Source: Xanthomonas arboricola (GTDB lineage Bacteria > Pseudomonadota > Gammaproteobacteria > Xanthomonadales > Xanthomonadaceae). From it: a DNA stretch of 49,960 bases. This document shows positions 10,903 to 20,459 of the stretch, one piece after another. The stretch is taken from contig NZ_QREM01000009.1 of NCBI RefSeq assembly GCF_003353015.1, positions 853,119 through 903,078 of the forward strand, given 5' to 3'. The notes beneath the pieces were generated by a model. The model saw nothing but the letters and a program-made list of their open reading frames with translations. It did no database searches and was not told where the DNA came from. How positions within the stretch are numbered: position 1 is the stretch's first letter; every line of letters starts with the position of its first letter. The position numbers and the translations under genes are program-made.

Positions 10903-12633
10903 ATGAGCCTGCGTCTGCGTGGGCACGCTGCCTCGCGCGGCAATGCACTCGGACGCGCACGCGTGCGCCAGAGCCATACGCTGGAGGTGGCCGAACAACG
11001 CGTGCCCGCCAGCCAGGTGGAAACGCAGCTGCAGCGCCTGCATCTGGCGATCGAGGCGGCACGCACCGAGATGCAGCAGCTGCGCGACCGCCTGCATGGC
11101 GCGCTTGCGCGCGAAGTCGGCGAATTCCTCGAACTGCATGCGCTGCTGCTCGACGACCCGGAGCTGCTGCAGGGCCTGGACGAGTTGATCCGCACCCACC
11201 GCTACAGCGCCGACTACGCCTTGCGCGTGCAGCGCGACCGGCTGGCAGCGGTATTCGACGGCATGGAGGACGCCTACCTCAAGAGCCGCATGGACGACCT
11301 GGATCACGTCATCGGCCGCATCCATGCGTTCCTGCACAAGCGCGCACCCGACCTCAAGGGCGTGGCCGGCGAGATCCTGGTCTGCGACAACGTCGCACCC
11401 TCGGAGCTGGCGCAGCTGCAGGCGCAAGGGGTGGTCGGCATCGTCACCACCGCCGGCAGCGCGTTGTCGCATAGCGCGATCCTGGCGCGCAGCCTGCACC
11501 TGCCGCTGGTGGTGGGAGTAAGCGAGGCGGTGCAGCGGATCGACGATGGCGATGTATTGATCGTCGATGCCGGTTCCGGCCAGGTGATCGTCGATCCCAA
11601 GCCCGAGCACCTGCGCGACTACCGCGAGCGCCTGCGCGCGCTGGCCAAGGAACAGCGCGAACTGGGCCGGCTGCGCTCCAAGCCCACGCGCACGCGCGAC
11701 AACGTCGATATCACGCTGCTGGCCAATGCCGAATCGCTGGAGGACGTGGCCAAGGCGCACGCACTCGGCGCCAGCGGGCTTGGCCTGTATCGCACCGAAT
11801 TCCTGTTCCTGCAGCGCAACGAGCTGCCGGACGAAGAGGAACAGTTCCACACCTATCGCGACACCGTGCTGGGCATGAGCGGGCGACCGGTCACCATCCG
11901 CACCCTGGACCTGGGCGCCGACAAGGCCGACCGTACCGGCCTGACCTTGAGCGACGAAGACAACCCCGCGCTGGGCCTGCGCGGCGTGCGGTTGTCGCTG
12001 GCCCGGCCTGCGGTGGCGCAGGCGCAGTTGCGCGCGATCCTGCGTGCCTCCGGCTACGGGCCGGTGCGCATCCTGGTGCCGATGGTCAGCGGCCGCGAGG
12101 AAGTGCAGCTGCTGCGCCGGCAGATCAAGAAGCTGGCCGCGCAATTGCGCGAACAAGGCCACGAGATCGCCGAGCACATTCCGCTCGGTGCGATGATCGA
12201 AGTGCCGGCCGCAGCGCTGGCGCTGGACTGCTTTATCGACGCTATCGATTTCCTGTCGATCGGCACCAACGATCTGGTGCAGTACCTGCTGGCGGTGGAT
12301 CGCAATAACGAGGCGTTGGGCGAGTTGTATTCGCCGCTGCATCCGGCGGTGTTGCGCCTGATCGCGCAGGTGATCGCCACCGGGCGCGCATATGGCAAGC
12401 CGGTAGCGGTGTGCGGCGAGATCGCCGGCGATCCGCGCTTCGTGCCGATGTTGCTGGCCCTGGGGCTCACCGAGTTCAGCCTGCACCCGGCCACGTTGCT
12501 GGAGGTCCGCCGTGCGGTGCGCGACATCCACCTGGGCGAGTTGCGCGTGCATGGCGAAAAGCTGCTGCGCGCGCGCGACCGCAAGGGGATCGAGAAGTGG
12601 CTGGCCACCGTCGCGCAGGGCCTGGCGCGCTGA
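10903..12633 (+). CDS. ptsI: Phosphoenolpyruvate-protein phosphotransferase, PTS enzyme I
   Basis: Enzyme I autophosphorylates with PEP and passes the phosphate to HPr. The 576-residue protein has the HPr-binding/phosphohistidine domain with His190 in AGSALSHSAILAR and the C-terminal PEP-binding barrel with the active-site Cys504 in VAVCGEIAGDP. The ATG at 10903 gives MSLRLRGHAASRGNALGRA, the expected start; the in-frame extension to 10771 overlaps ptsH and is composition shadow. Confidence 0.97.
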   Translation: MSLRLRGHAASRGNALGRARVRQSHTLEVAEQRVPASQVETQLQRLHLAIEAARTEMQQLRDRLHGALAREVGEFLELHALLLDDPELLQGLDELIRTHRYSADYALRVQRDRLAAVFDGMEDAYLKSRMDDLDHVIGRIHAFLHKRAPDLKGVAGEILVCDNVAPSELAQLQAQGVVGIVTTAGSALSHSAILARSLHLPLVVGVSEAVQRIDDGDVLIVDAGSGQVIVDPKPEHLRDYRERLRALAKEQRELGRLRSKPTRTRDNVDITLLANAESLEDVAKAHALGASGLGLYRTEFLFLQRNELPDEEEQFHTYRDTVLGMSGRPVTIRTLDLGADKADRTGLTLSDEDNPALGLRGVRLSLARPAVAQAQLRAILRASGYGPVRILVPMVSGREEVQLLRRQIKKLAAQLREQGHEIAEHIPLGAMIEVPAAALALDCFIDAIDFLSIGTNDLVQYLLAVDRNNEALGELYSPLHPAVLRLIAQVIATGRAYGKPVAVCGEIAGDPRFVPMLLALGLTEFSLHPATLLEVRRAVRDIHLGELRVHGEKLLRARDRKGIEKWLATVAQGLAR

Positions 12634-12776
12634 GCGATTGCGTCGCCGTGCAGGCGATGTTCGGGCGCATTGCCGGCGGCACTGTATGTTTCGTCACCAT
12701 GCGCAAGCGATAATGCCGTGCTGACTCAGCACCGCGTCTTCCATCGGGACGTGTCCACTCTTCCAGGGAGCCGCGC

Positions 12777-14138
12777 ATGGCCGAAGCCGTCCGCCACGAC
12801 AAGACCGCGCGTCAGCTGCGATTGCTGTCCGATGCGCTGGATAGCGGGCGCTTGGGGCCGGTACGCCGGCTGGTCAACACGCTGGCGCCGGCGGAGATCG
12901 GCAACCTGCTGGAGTCGCTGCCGCCCGGCAAGCGCGAAGTGGTGTGGGGCCTGGTCGACCCGGAAGACGACGGCGAAGTGCTGCTGCATGTCGGCGATGA
13001 AGTGCGCGAAAGCCTGCTGGCCGACATGGACACCGACGAGATCGTCGCCGCGGTCGAAGACCTCGACATCGACGATCTGGCCAACCTGGTCGAAGACCTG
13101 CCCGACACCGTCATCGACGAAGTGCTCAAGTCGATGGACCGCGAGAACCGCGAGCGGCTCGAGCAGGTGCTGTCGTATCCGGAGGACACCGCCGGCCGCC
13201 TGATGAACCCGGACGTGGTGACGGTGCGCGCCGACGTCAATGTCGATGTGGTGCTGCGCTATCTGCGCCTGCGCGGCGAGCTGCCCGACCACACCGATCA
13301 CCTGTACGTGGTAAGCCGGCGCCATCAGTATCTGGGCCGGGTGTCGCTGGCCGCGCTGGTCACCCACGAGGACAGCACGCCGGTCAATCGCCTGATCGAC
13401 GACGAACAACCGGCGATCGACGTGGGCGATGGCTCCGACGAGGTCGCGCGGCGCTTCTCCGACCATGACTGGATCTCCGCGCCGGTGGTGGACGACAACA
13501 ACATCCTGCTCGGCCGCATCACCATCGACGACGTGGTCGACATCATCCGCGAACAGGCCGAACACCAGGCCATGAGCGCGGCCGGCCTGGACGAGGACGA
13601 GGACATGTTCAGCCCGGCGCGGCGCGCATTCCGCCGCCGCCTGATCTGGCTGGGCATCAACCTGTGCACCGCGTTCCTGGCCTCCAGCGTGGTCAGCCGG
13701 TTCGAAGGCACGATCGAGAAGCTGGTGGCACTGGCGGCGCTGATGCCGATCGTTGCCGGCATGGGCGGCAATGCCGGCACCCAGGTGCTGGCGCTGATGG
13801 TCCGCGGCCTGGCGCTGGGCCAGATCGGTTCTTCCAACGTGATGACCTTGCTGAAGAAGGAGCTGACCGTCGCGCTGATCAACGGTGTGGTGCTGGGCGT
13901 GGGCCTGGGCCTGATCGTGCTGGCCTGGTTCCAGCAGCCGATGCTGTCGCTGGTGATCGGCACCGCGCTCACCTTGAACATGCTCACCGCCGCATTCGGC
14001 GGGGTGCTGGTCCCGGTGACGCTGAAACGGCTGGGCTTCGATCCGGCGTTGGCCGGCGGCGTGATCCTGACCACGCTGACCGACGTGATGGGCTTCCTGA
14101 GCTTCCTCGGCCTGGCAACGCTGATCCTGCTGCCGTAA
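12777..14138 (+). CDS. mgtE: Magnesium transporter MgtE
   Basis: MgtE is an inner-membrane magnesium channel gated by cytosolic magnesium. The 453-residue protein has an acidic N-terminal MgtE-N superhelical domain (about 1-130), a CBS pair (about 135-255), an amphipathic plug helix and five C-terminal transmembrane helices from about residue 285. The pore-region aspartate is kept in ILTTLTDVMGFLSFLGLA, and PIVAGMGGNAGTQ is the family signature. A long open frame antisense to this gene is not believed. Confidence 0.97.
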   Translation: MAEAVRHDKTARQLRLLSDALDSGRLGPVRRLVNTLAPAEIGNLLESLPPGKREVVWGLVDPEDDGEVLLHVGDEVRESLLADMDTDEIVAAVEDLDIDDLANLVEDLPDTVIDEVLKSMDRENRERLEQVLSYPEDTAGRLMNPDVVTVRADVNVDVVLRYLRLRGELPDHTDHLYVVSRRHQYLGRVSLAALVTHEDSTPVNRLIDDEQPAIDVGDGSDEVARRFSDHDWISAPVVDDNNILLGRITIDDVVDIIREQAEHQAMSAAGLDEDEDMFSPARRAFRRRLIWLGINLCTAFLASSVVSRFEGTIEKLVALAALMPIVAGMGGNAGTQVLALMVRGLALGQIGSSNVMTLLKKELTVALINGVVLGVGLGLIVLAWFQQPMLSLVIGTALTLNMLTAAFGGVLVPVTLKRLGFDPALAGGVILTTLTDVMGFLSFLGLATLILLP

Positions 14139-14288
14139 GGCGAGATGCCCGGCCATCGCACGGCCCGTTCGTGCGGCCACACCGCGGCGGCAATCGGATG
14201 AATATTCGGCAAAAATCATCGCAGCGCGACACCCCGGCACAGCTGCGTGCAACGATACTGCAGGCATGTCATTGGTCAGGAGGTGGGC

Positions 14289-15086
14289 GTGATCCGTCGT
14301 TGTCTTGTGCTTGCGATCGTTGCGTTGGTGCTGGCCGGTTGTTCCAGCATGGCTGAGCGCCACCATGACGGACGCCGCGGCCATTTCGTCACCCGCACGC
14401 TGGAGCTGGAAGGACGGCTCTACCGCTATCAGGTGTTCGTGCCGGCCTCCCAGGCGCCACAACCGCGCCCGATCGTGCTGTTCCTGCATGGCTCGGGCGA
14501 ACGCGGCGACAACGGACGCGATCAGGCCGAGGTCGGCGTCGGTCCCTACCTGAGCGCACACACCGCCGAGTTCCCTGCCCTGGTGGTGCTGCCGCAGGTG
14601 CCCGACGACGAGGAGTGGCTGGGCATCAATGCACGCATGGCGATCGCCGCGCTGGACGCGGCCAGTGCCGAATTCGGTGCCGACCCGCAGCGCACCTATC
14701 TCACCGGCATCTCGATGGGCGGCTATGGCGCCTGGGAAATCGGGCTGATGCAGCCGCAGCGCTTCGCCGCGATCGTGCCGATCTGCGGTGCGCTCAAGGC
14801 ACCGCGCGACGAGCGTCGTACGCTCTACGTCAGCCTGGTGGCCAAGGAAGCCGACCCGTACACCGCTGCAGTCACCCAGCTCAGGCACGTGCCGATCTGG
14901 ATGTTCCATGGCGCCAAGGACACCTCGGTGCCGCCACACGACGACCGGGCGCTGTACCGTGCCGCCAAGGGCGTCGGCGCCAATGTGCGCTACAGCGAGT
15001 ATCCGGACGGTAACCACAACGCCTGGGACGCGACCTACGCGGACCCGGCGATGTGGGAGTGGATGTTCAGGCAGCACCTGCGCTGA
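14289..15086 (+). CDS. Lipoprotein alpha/beta-hydrolase esterase
   Basis: The 265-residue protein starts with a lipoprotein signal ending in LAG-Cys18, so it is probably anchored in the outer membrane. The fold markers are LHGSGERGDNG near residues 67-77 (oxyanion region), the nucleophile Ser142 in GISMGG, an aspartate in GAKDTSVP and the histidine in DGNHNAW. It resembles the predicted peptidase / carboxylesterase group of alpha/beta hydrolases. The GTG start at 14289 is preceded by AGGAGG (14278-14283), preferred over the GTG at 14247. The substrate is unknown. Confidence 0.88.
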   Translation: MIRRCLVLAIVALVLAGCSSMAERHHDGRRGHFVTRTLELEGRLYRYQVFVPASQAPQPRPIVLFLHGSGERGDNGRDQAEVGVGPYLSAHTAEFPALVVLPQVPDDEEWLGINARMAIAALDAASAEFGADPQRTYLTGISMGGYGAWEIGLMQPQRFAAIVPICGALKAPRDERRTLYVSLVAKEADPYTAAVTQLRHVPIWMFHGAKDTSVPPHDDRALYRAAKGVGANVRYSEYPDGNHNAWDATYADPAMWEWMFRQHLR

Positions 15087-15094
15087 GCGCGCGG

Positions 15095-15114
15095 CGCGCG
15101 GCGCGCCGCGCGCG
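15095..15114. terminator. 20-bp perfect GC palindrome between convergent genes
   Basis: A perfectly self-complementary 20-bp sequence made only of G and C lies 8 bp after the esterase stop and 15 bp from the end of cydB. Its place between convergent stops suggests a bidirectional transcription barrier, although it has no loop and no U tract. Confidence 0.5.
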
Positions 15115-15129
15115 GGCGTCTGCGCTCGA

Positions 15130-16149
15130 TCAATGGTGGTACCCGGTGTCCGCGGTGATCTTGCCGCGGAACACGCGATACGACCACACCGTGTATCCCA
15201 GGATCAGCGGCAGCAGCACCACCAGGCCGACCAGCGCGAACAACTGCGACGACGGCGGCGCAGCGGCCTGCCAGAGGGTGTAGACCGGCGGCACCAGATA
15301 CGGCCACATGCCCAGCACCAGGCCGAGAAAGCCGAGCACGAACAGGCCCATCGCCAGCAGGAAGGGAGGTGTATCCGGCCGCCCGGCCTCGGTGGCACGC
15401 CAGAGCGCGAACCCCACGATCGCGACCAGCACCGGCACCGGCATCAGCCACAGGTAATGGGCATCGCTGAACCAGCGGTCCATCACATGCGACTGCAGCG
15501 ACGGCAACCATGCGCTGACCAGGCCGATGAAGATCAACACGCTGATCGTCAATGGCCGGCTCAACTGGCGCGCCAGCTGTTGCACGTGGCCTTCGGTCTT
15601 GAGGATCAGCCAGGTGCTGCCGAGCAAGGCGTAGCCGAACACCAGTGCGGCGCCGGTCAGCATCGCGAAGGGACTGAACCAGCCCCAGATGCCGCCGACA
15701 TAGCGGTCGTTTTCGATCGGCAGGCCCTGCACCAGCGCGCCCAGGATCACGCCCTGCGCAAATGTCGCCAGGATCGAGCCGGCAGCGAAGGCATTGCTCC
15801 ACAGCCGCCGCGAGCGATGCGCCTTGAAGCGGAACTCGAACGCCACGCCGCGGAACACCAGCGCCATCACCATCAGCAACACCGGCAGGTACAGCGCCGA
15901 CAGGATCACCGCATACGCCTTGGGAAACGCTGCCAGCAGCCCTGCCCCGCCCAGCACCAGCCAGGTCTCGTTGCCGTCCCAGATCGGCGCGGCGGTGTTC
16001 ATCATCAGGTCCAGCTGCGCCTCGTCCTTGCGGAACGGCGCCAGGATGCCGATGCCGAGCACGAAGCCATCCAGCACCACGTACATCAGCACCCCGAAGC
16101 CGATCACCGCAAACCACGCCACCGGCAATACGCTGCTCATGTCCATCAT
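15130..16149 (-). CDS. cydB: Cytochrome bd-type quinol oxidase subunit II
   Basis: CydB is the second membrane subunit of the bd oxidase. The 339-residue protein is highly hydrophobic with about eight transmembrane helices. It begins with helix 1 (VAWFAVIGFGVLMYVVLDGFVLGIG), where GFVLGIG is the expected CydB pattern, followed by WDGNETWLVLGGAGLLAAFP. Two adjacent ATG codons (16149 and 16146) are possible starts. It overlaps the cydA stop by 4 bp, so the two subunits are made together. Confidence 0.96.
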   Translation of the reverse strand: MMDMSSVLPVAWFAVIGFGVLMYVVLDGFVLGIGILAPFRKDEAQLDLMMNTAAPIWDGNETWLVLGGAGLLAAFPKAYAVILSALYLPVLLMVMALVFRGVAFEFRFKAHRSRRLWSNAFAAGSILATFAQGVILGALVQGLPIENDRYVGGIWGWFSPFAMLTGAALVFGYALLGSTWLILKTEGHVQQLARQLSRPLTISVLIFIGLVSAWLPSLQSHVMDRWFSDAHYLWLMPVPVLVAIVGFALWRATEAGRPDTPPFLLAMGLFVLGFLGLVLGMWPYLVPPVYTLWQAAAPPSSQLFALVGLVVLLPLILGYTVWSYRVFRGKITADTGYHH

Positions 16150-17543
16150 GCGGCTCCGTCGATCGGTTCATCGGCCGCCGACAGCGGCCGTGCCGGCGTG
16201 TGCTCGCCGTGGTCCAGCTGCGGCGCGTCATGCGGGGTCGGCCCGATCTTGCCGATCTTGACCAGGTACCAGATGCCCCAGCCGAACACGAAGGCATAGC
16301 CGAGCACGTACACCGCCAGCGAGATCGCGGTCATCAACGTCGACTGCGGGCCCACCGCATCGGCAGTGCGCAACAGCCCGTACACCACATACGGCTGCCG
16401 CCCCATCTCAGTGACGAACCAGCCCGAGACCAGCGCGATGAAGCCACTGGGCAGCATCCAGCGCCAGGCCGCCAACAGCCAGCGCCACTGCAATAACTTG
16501 CCGCGCCACCAGGCGAACGCCGAGACCCAGGCCACCAGCAGCATCAACGAGCCCAGCCCGACCATGATGCGGAAGGCGAAGAACACCGGCATCACCGGCG
16601 GGCGATCGGCGGCCGGCACCGAGGTCAACGGCTTGATGCTGCCTTCCAGACTGTGGGTCAGGATCAGGCTGCCCAGGCGCGGGATCGCCACCTCGTAATC
16701 GTTGCGCTCGGCCTGCGCGTTGGGCAAGGCGAACAGCACCAGCGGGAAGCCCTTGTCCTGGCCCTCGTCATGCCAGTGCGCTTCCATCGCCGCGATCTTC
16801 ATCGGCTGGTGCTTGAGCGTGTTCAGGCCATGCATGTCGCCGACGAAGATCTGCAGCGGCACGGTGATCGCCGCGAACGCTACCGCCAGCTTGAGCATGC
16901 GCAGCCCGGCCTCGCGATGCACGCCGCGATGCAGATACCACGCCCCCACCGCGCCGACCACGAAGCAGGTGGTGATGAACGAGCCCAGCGCCATGTGCGC
17001 AAGCCGGTACGGGAACGAGGGGTTGAAGATGATCTTCAGCCACGCCACCGGATGCACGATGCCGTCGACCACCTCATAGCCGGCCGGGGTCTGCAGCCAG
17101 CTGTTGGACGACAGGATCCAGAACGTGGAAAACAGCGTGCCCAGCGCCACCATGCAGGTCGCCAGGAAATGCAGGCGCTCGGAAATGCGCCCCCAGCCGA
17201 ACATCATCACGCCCAGGAAACTGGCTTCGAGGAAGAACGCGGTCAGCACCTCGTAGCTCAGCAACGGGCCGATCACGCTGCCGGCGATCCGGCTCAGCTC
17301 CGGCCAGTTGGCACCGAACTGGAAGGCCATCACGATGCCGCTGACCACGCCCATGCCGAAAGACACCGCGAAGATCTTCTGCCAGAAGAAATACAGCTCG
17401 CGCCACACCGGCAGCCGGGTGCGCAGCCAGCGCCATTCGAGAAATGCCAGCAGGCTGGACAGCCCGATGGTGAAGGCGGGAAACAGCACGTGGAATGCGA
17501 TGACGAATCCGAACTGGATCCGCGATAACAGCAAGGCATCCAT
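16146..17543 (-). CDS. cydA: Cytochrome bd-type quinol oxidase subunit I, cyanide-insensitive type
   Basis: CydA oxidises quinol and reduces oxygen to water without proton pumping. The 465 residues are shorter than the roughly 520 of E. coli CydA because the Q-loop is short, which marks the CioA-type cyanide-insensitive oxidase. Heme ligand His18 (IAFHVLFPAF), the second ligand region RLAHMALGSF, the quinol-site region QPMKIAAMEAHW and the GRQPYVVYG motif are all present. A GGAGG ribosome site lies 8 bp upstream. CioA would be an equally good name. Confidence 0.96.
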   Translation of the reverse strand: MDALLLSRIQFGFVIAFHVLFPAFTIGLSSLLAFLEWRWLRTRLPVWRELYFFWQKIFAVSFGMGVVSGIVMAFQFGANWPELSRIAGSVIGPLLSYEVLTAFFLEASFLGVMMFGWGRISERLHFLATCMVALGTLFSTFWILSSNSWLQTPAGYEVVDGIVHPVAWLKIIFNPSFPYRLAHMALGSFITTCFVVGAVGAWYLHRGVHREAGLRMLKLAVAFAAITVPLQIFVGDMHGLNTLKHQPMKIAAMEAHWHDEGQDKGFPLVLFALPNAQAERNDYEVAIPRLGSLILTHSLEGSIKPLTSVPAADRPPVMPVFFAFRIMVGLGSLMLLVAWVSAFAWWRGKLLQWRWLLAAWRWMLPSGFIALVSGWFVTEMGRQPYVVYGLLRTADAVGPQSTLMTAISLAVYVLGYAFVFGWGIWYLVKIGKIGPTPHDAPQLDHGEHTPARPLSAADEPIDGAA

Positions 17544-17673
17544 GGAGAGTCCTCCAGGAAAATGGGGAGACCGCAGCGCACCGGGTGCAGAGCGATCGCC
17601 CAGACTCGCTGCGGTGGTCGATCGCGACCGCCTGCGCTACCGGATCATGATAGGGACGCTCGGGCACGTTCCC

Positions 17674-17694
17674 GATGCGACACGGGGTCGCATC
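17674..17694 (-). terminator. Hairpin between the permease stop and cydA
   Basis: An 8-bp perfect stem (17674-17681 with 17687-17694) surrounds a 5-nt loop. It lies about 60 bp beyond the stop of the minus-strand permease and 130 bp before cydA. It could terminate the permease transcript or act as an operator for cydAB; no T tract follows. Confidence 0.4.
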
Positions 17695-17756
17695 TGCGTC
17701 AAACCGTCACGCCCGCCCTGCCGCCAGAGGGGACGCCTGCAACGCGCTGCGGCAGG

Positions 17757-19145
17757 CTAGGCCGCGCTGCGCGTGCGCCGGGCAAGTTCGCTGATCACCG
17801 CGATGGCGGCGGTCAGCCCGACCATCGACAGGAATTGCGCGCGGGTGTCCGCCGACGACGCCAGCAGCACGAAGATCACCGCCAGGATCGCCAGGGCCAG
17901 CAAGGTCAGAAACGGGTACCCCCGCATGCGGAACGGCAACGCGATGCCGGCGCGGTCGGCGCGTGCGCGCAGGATCAGCTGCGACAGCAACGAGATCGTC
18001 CATACCAGCAGGCAGGTGGCACCGACGATGTTGAGCAGCATCGGCAACACCTTGTTGGGGTACAGCAGTTCCAGCGCGGCGGCGGCAAACCCGAACAGCA
18101 CGCTGGCGATCACCGCCACCAGCGGCACCTGCTCGCCGCTGGTCCTGCCGAGCAGCCGCGGTGCTTCGCCGCGCTGCGCCAGCGAGAAGATCATCCGCGA
18201 GGCGCCGTACAGGTTGGCGTTGAGCGCCGACAGCAAGGCCACCACGGCGACCAGGGTGATGGCGGTGGCCGCGCCGGGAATGCGCGCCACCTCCAGCACC
18301 GCCGCAAACGGCGAGCTGAGCGCGGCGCTGGTCCACGGCACCACCGCCACGATCACGCTGATCGAGCCGATGTAGAACACCAGGATGCGCCAGGCCACGG
18401 TGCGAATGGTACGTGCCAGGCTGCGGCCCGGGTCGGCGGTTTCCGCGGCGGCCACCGCCACGATCTCGGTGCCACCGAAGGCGAACACCACCACCAGCAA
18501 GGCCGAGCCGATGCCGGCCAGCCCCTTGGGCGCGAATCCGCCGTTCTGGGTGAAGTTGGATAGCCCCGGCGAGGCCACACCGGGTAACCAGCCGGCCAGC
18601 AACGCCACGCCGATCAGCAGGAACACGATGATCGCCACGACCTTGAGGATGGCGAACCAGAATTCAAACTCGCCGAAATTGCGCACGCCCAGCAGGTTGA
18701 TCGCCGTGAAGGTGGCCATGAACACCACCGCCAGCAACGGCACCGACAACGCCGGCCACACCGAGGCGAGCAGGCCCGCCGCGCCGACCGCTTCGGCCGC
18801 GATCACCACCACGATCTGCAGCCACCACAACCAGCCCACCGTCGCACCGGCGGTCGGCCCCATCGCATCGGCCGCGTACACCGAAAACGCACCGCTGGCC
18901 GGCTTGGACGCGGCCATTTCGCCCAGCGCGTTCATCACGATGATCACCAGCGCTCCGGCGATCAGGTAGGACACCAGCACTGCCGGGCCCGCCGCGTGGA
19001 TTCCCACGCCCGAACCCAGGAACAGCCCGGCGCCGATTGCCGTGCCCAGGCCCATCATCATCAATTGCCGCGGTTTCAGCGCATGGCGCAACGCGGGCGT
19101 GGCGGACGGAGCGTGCTCGGCAACGGGATCGGTCGGAAGCGGCAT
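17757..19145 (-). CDS. Amino-acid permease of the APC superfamily (AAT type)
   Basis: The 462-residue protein has about twelve transmembrane helices. The N-terminal motif LMMMGLGTAIGAGLFLGSG is the substrate-binding unwound helix of the amino-acid transporter (AAT) family, and ALGEMAASKPASGAFSVYA with GWLWWLQ is its second signature, as in AroP/GabP/AnsP-type carriers. The start at 19145 (MPLPTDP) fits family length; the open frame runs 68 codons further upstream but is non-conserved in character. The substrate cannot be deduced. Confidence 0.92.
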   Translation of the reverse strand: MPLPTDPVAEHAPSATPALRHALKPRQLMMMGLGTAIGAGLFLGSGVGIHAAGPAVLVSYLIAGALVIIVMNALGEMAASKPASGAFSVYAADAMGPTAGATVGWLWWLQIVVVIAAEAVGAAGLLASVWPALSVPLLAVVFMATFTAINLLGVRNFGEFEFWFAILKVVAIIVFLLIGVALLAGWLPGVASPGLSNFTQNGGFAPKGLAGIGSALLVVVFAFGGTEIVAVAAAETADPGRSLARTIRTVAWRILVFYIGSISVIVAVVPWTSAALSSPFAAVLEVARIPGAATAITLVAVVALLSALNANLYGASRMIFSLAQRGEAPRLLGRTSGEQVPLVAVIASVLFGFAAAALELLYPNKVLPMLLNIVGATCLLVWTISLLSQLILRARADRAGIALPFRMRGYPFLTLLALAILAVIFVLLASSADTRAQFLSMVGLTAAIAVISELARRTRSAA

Positions 19146-19345
19146 GGACGGGTTTGGATGGATGGGATCGCGACACGATACCGCGTCGCGGTGCCTGCCG
19201 CGCCTCTTGACGCCGGCCCCGCAGCTGGATCGGCCCGCAAGGGCGCCTGCGCGCCTCCGCCGCCCTGGGTACACCGCCGCGCACGCCCCCCGTGTCCGCG
19301 ATGCCTGGCTGCAACCCGGCGATGCGACGCTGCCCTGCCCCGCAG

Positions 19346-19378
19346 GCACCGATCCCCGGACGGGCCGGGGATCGGTGC
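19346..19378 (-). terminator. Strong hairpin downstream of the pectate lyase gene
   Basis: A 14-bp perfect stem (19346-19359 with 19365-19378) encloses a 5-nt loop and begins 20 bp past the pectate lyase stop. There is no T tract on the minus strand, but stem length and position fit a terminator. Confidence 0.65.
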
Positions 19379-19397
19379 GACTGCACGCCGTTGCCGC

Positions 19398-20459
19398 TTA
19401 CTCGGCCAGGTTGGTGCCTGCGCCGGCGGTGGCGATCACCTTGGCCTTGACCTGGGCGGCCGGGGTGATGCTGTAGGTGTAGCCCAGCGGTTCGGGAAAC
19501 ACCTTGGTGGTGATCCAGTTGGTGGCGTTGGCATACGGCTTGCTGCCGTCCGGGGTGCTCCAGGTGATGCCGCTGCCGACGTAGTTGTTGATCAGGTCCC
19601 AGTAGCCGATCTCGCTGCTGTCGCGCGAGGTCACCGGGTTCTTGATGTTCTCGAAGTAGTTGGACTCGATCTTGGCCACCCCGCCCATGCGCACGTTGAT
19701 GCCCGAGGTGGTGACGTTGTTGAAGTAGTTGTTGTAGATGTGGCTCAGCCCGCGACGTTGCAGTGGCACGCGCGATTCGACGTTCTCGAAGCGGTTGTGG
19801 TGATAGGTGGTGCGTGCGGCCGAATTCTTGGTGTCGCTGTCGCTGAATCCGTTGAGCGCGACCTTCTGGTAGTTGTAGACGTGGTTGTAGGACACGGTGA
19901 CATGGTGGGTGCCCTTCTTCATGTCGATGCCGCCATCGAAAGACGCATCGCCGGCGCCCGAGCACTTGGTCAAGGAGGCGAATACGGTGTTGTGATCGAC
20001 CCAGATCCTGGACGGCGATCCGCTGGAATTACCTTCCAGCGAAATCGAATCGGCATCTTCGCCGCCCTGCAGCAGCCCGATGGTCATGTTCTGGATGATG
20101 ACGTTGCTGGAGTTGCCCACCACCCAGAGCCCGAAGTTGGCCGACGAGCCGTTGGCCCCCTTGATGGTGATGTTGCTCTTGTTCTTGATCTGCACCGTCT
20201 TGGCCGGCAACTTCCACTGGGCGCAGACGTCCTTGATGCTGCTGAAGTCGAACTTGCCGGTGTAGTTGAGCACCAGCCCGCCGCTGCCGGAGTAACTGTC
20301 GATGGCGGCCTGCATCGCCTCGAAGGTGGCCACGTTGACCGGTGTCTTGTTGCCGCCGCCGGTGGTGGCGGCACCGTACCCGACCGGGCCGGCGATGGCG
20401 CCCGCAGCGCAAGCGGACAGTGCAAGCGCCAGTGCGCCCTGGAATGTCGTGGTAATCAT
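19398..20459 (-). CDS. pel: Secreted pectate lyase, polysaccharide lyase family 1
   Basis: Pectate lyase cleaves plant cell-wall polygalacturonate by calcium-dependent beta-elimination. The 353-residue protein has a signal peptide probably cleaved after AIA (residue 23), which fits export through Sec and a type II secretion system. The right-handed beta-helix family motifs are present: IWVDHNTV (152-159), VTVSYNHVYNYQKVALNG, and the catalytic arginine region ESRVPLQRRG with Arg230. Calcium-binding aspartates lie around 175-180. It is monocistronic, with a hairpin downstream. Several PL1 paralogues occur in Xanthomonas, so I give only the general symbol. Confidence 0.96.
   Translation of the reverse strand: MITTTFQGALALALSACAAGAIAGPVGYGAATTGGGNKTPVNVATFEAMQAAIDSYSGSGGLVLNYTGKFDFSSIKDVCAQWKLPAKTVQIKNKSNITIKGANGSSANFGLWVVGNSSNVIIQNMTIGLLQGGEDADSISLEGNSSGSPSRIWVDHNTVFASLTKCSGAGDASFDGGIDMKKGTHHVTVSYNHVYNYQKVALNGFSDSDTKNSAARTTYHHNRFENVESRVPLQRRGLSHIYNNYFNNVTTSGINVRMGGVAKIESNYFENIKNPVTSRDSSEIGYWDLINNYVGSGITWSTPDGSKPYANATNWITTKVFPEPLGYTYSITPAAQVKAKVIATAGAGTNLAE

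Noticed and set aside
12726-15077. Very long minus-strand open frame of 783 codons opposite mgtE and the esterase
   Set aside because: It is antisense to two well-supported genes, is His/Gln/Arg/Val-rich with no domain, and is explained by GC-rich third positions.
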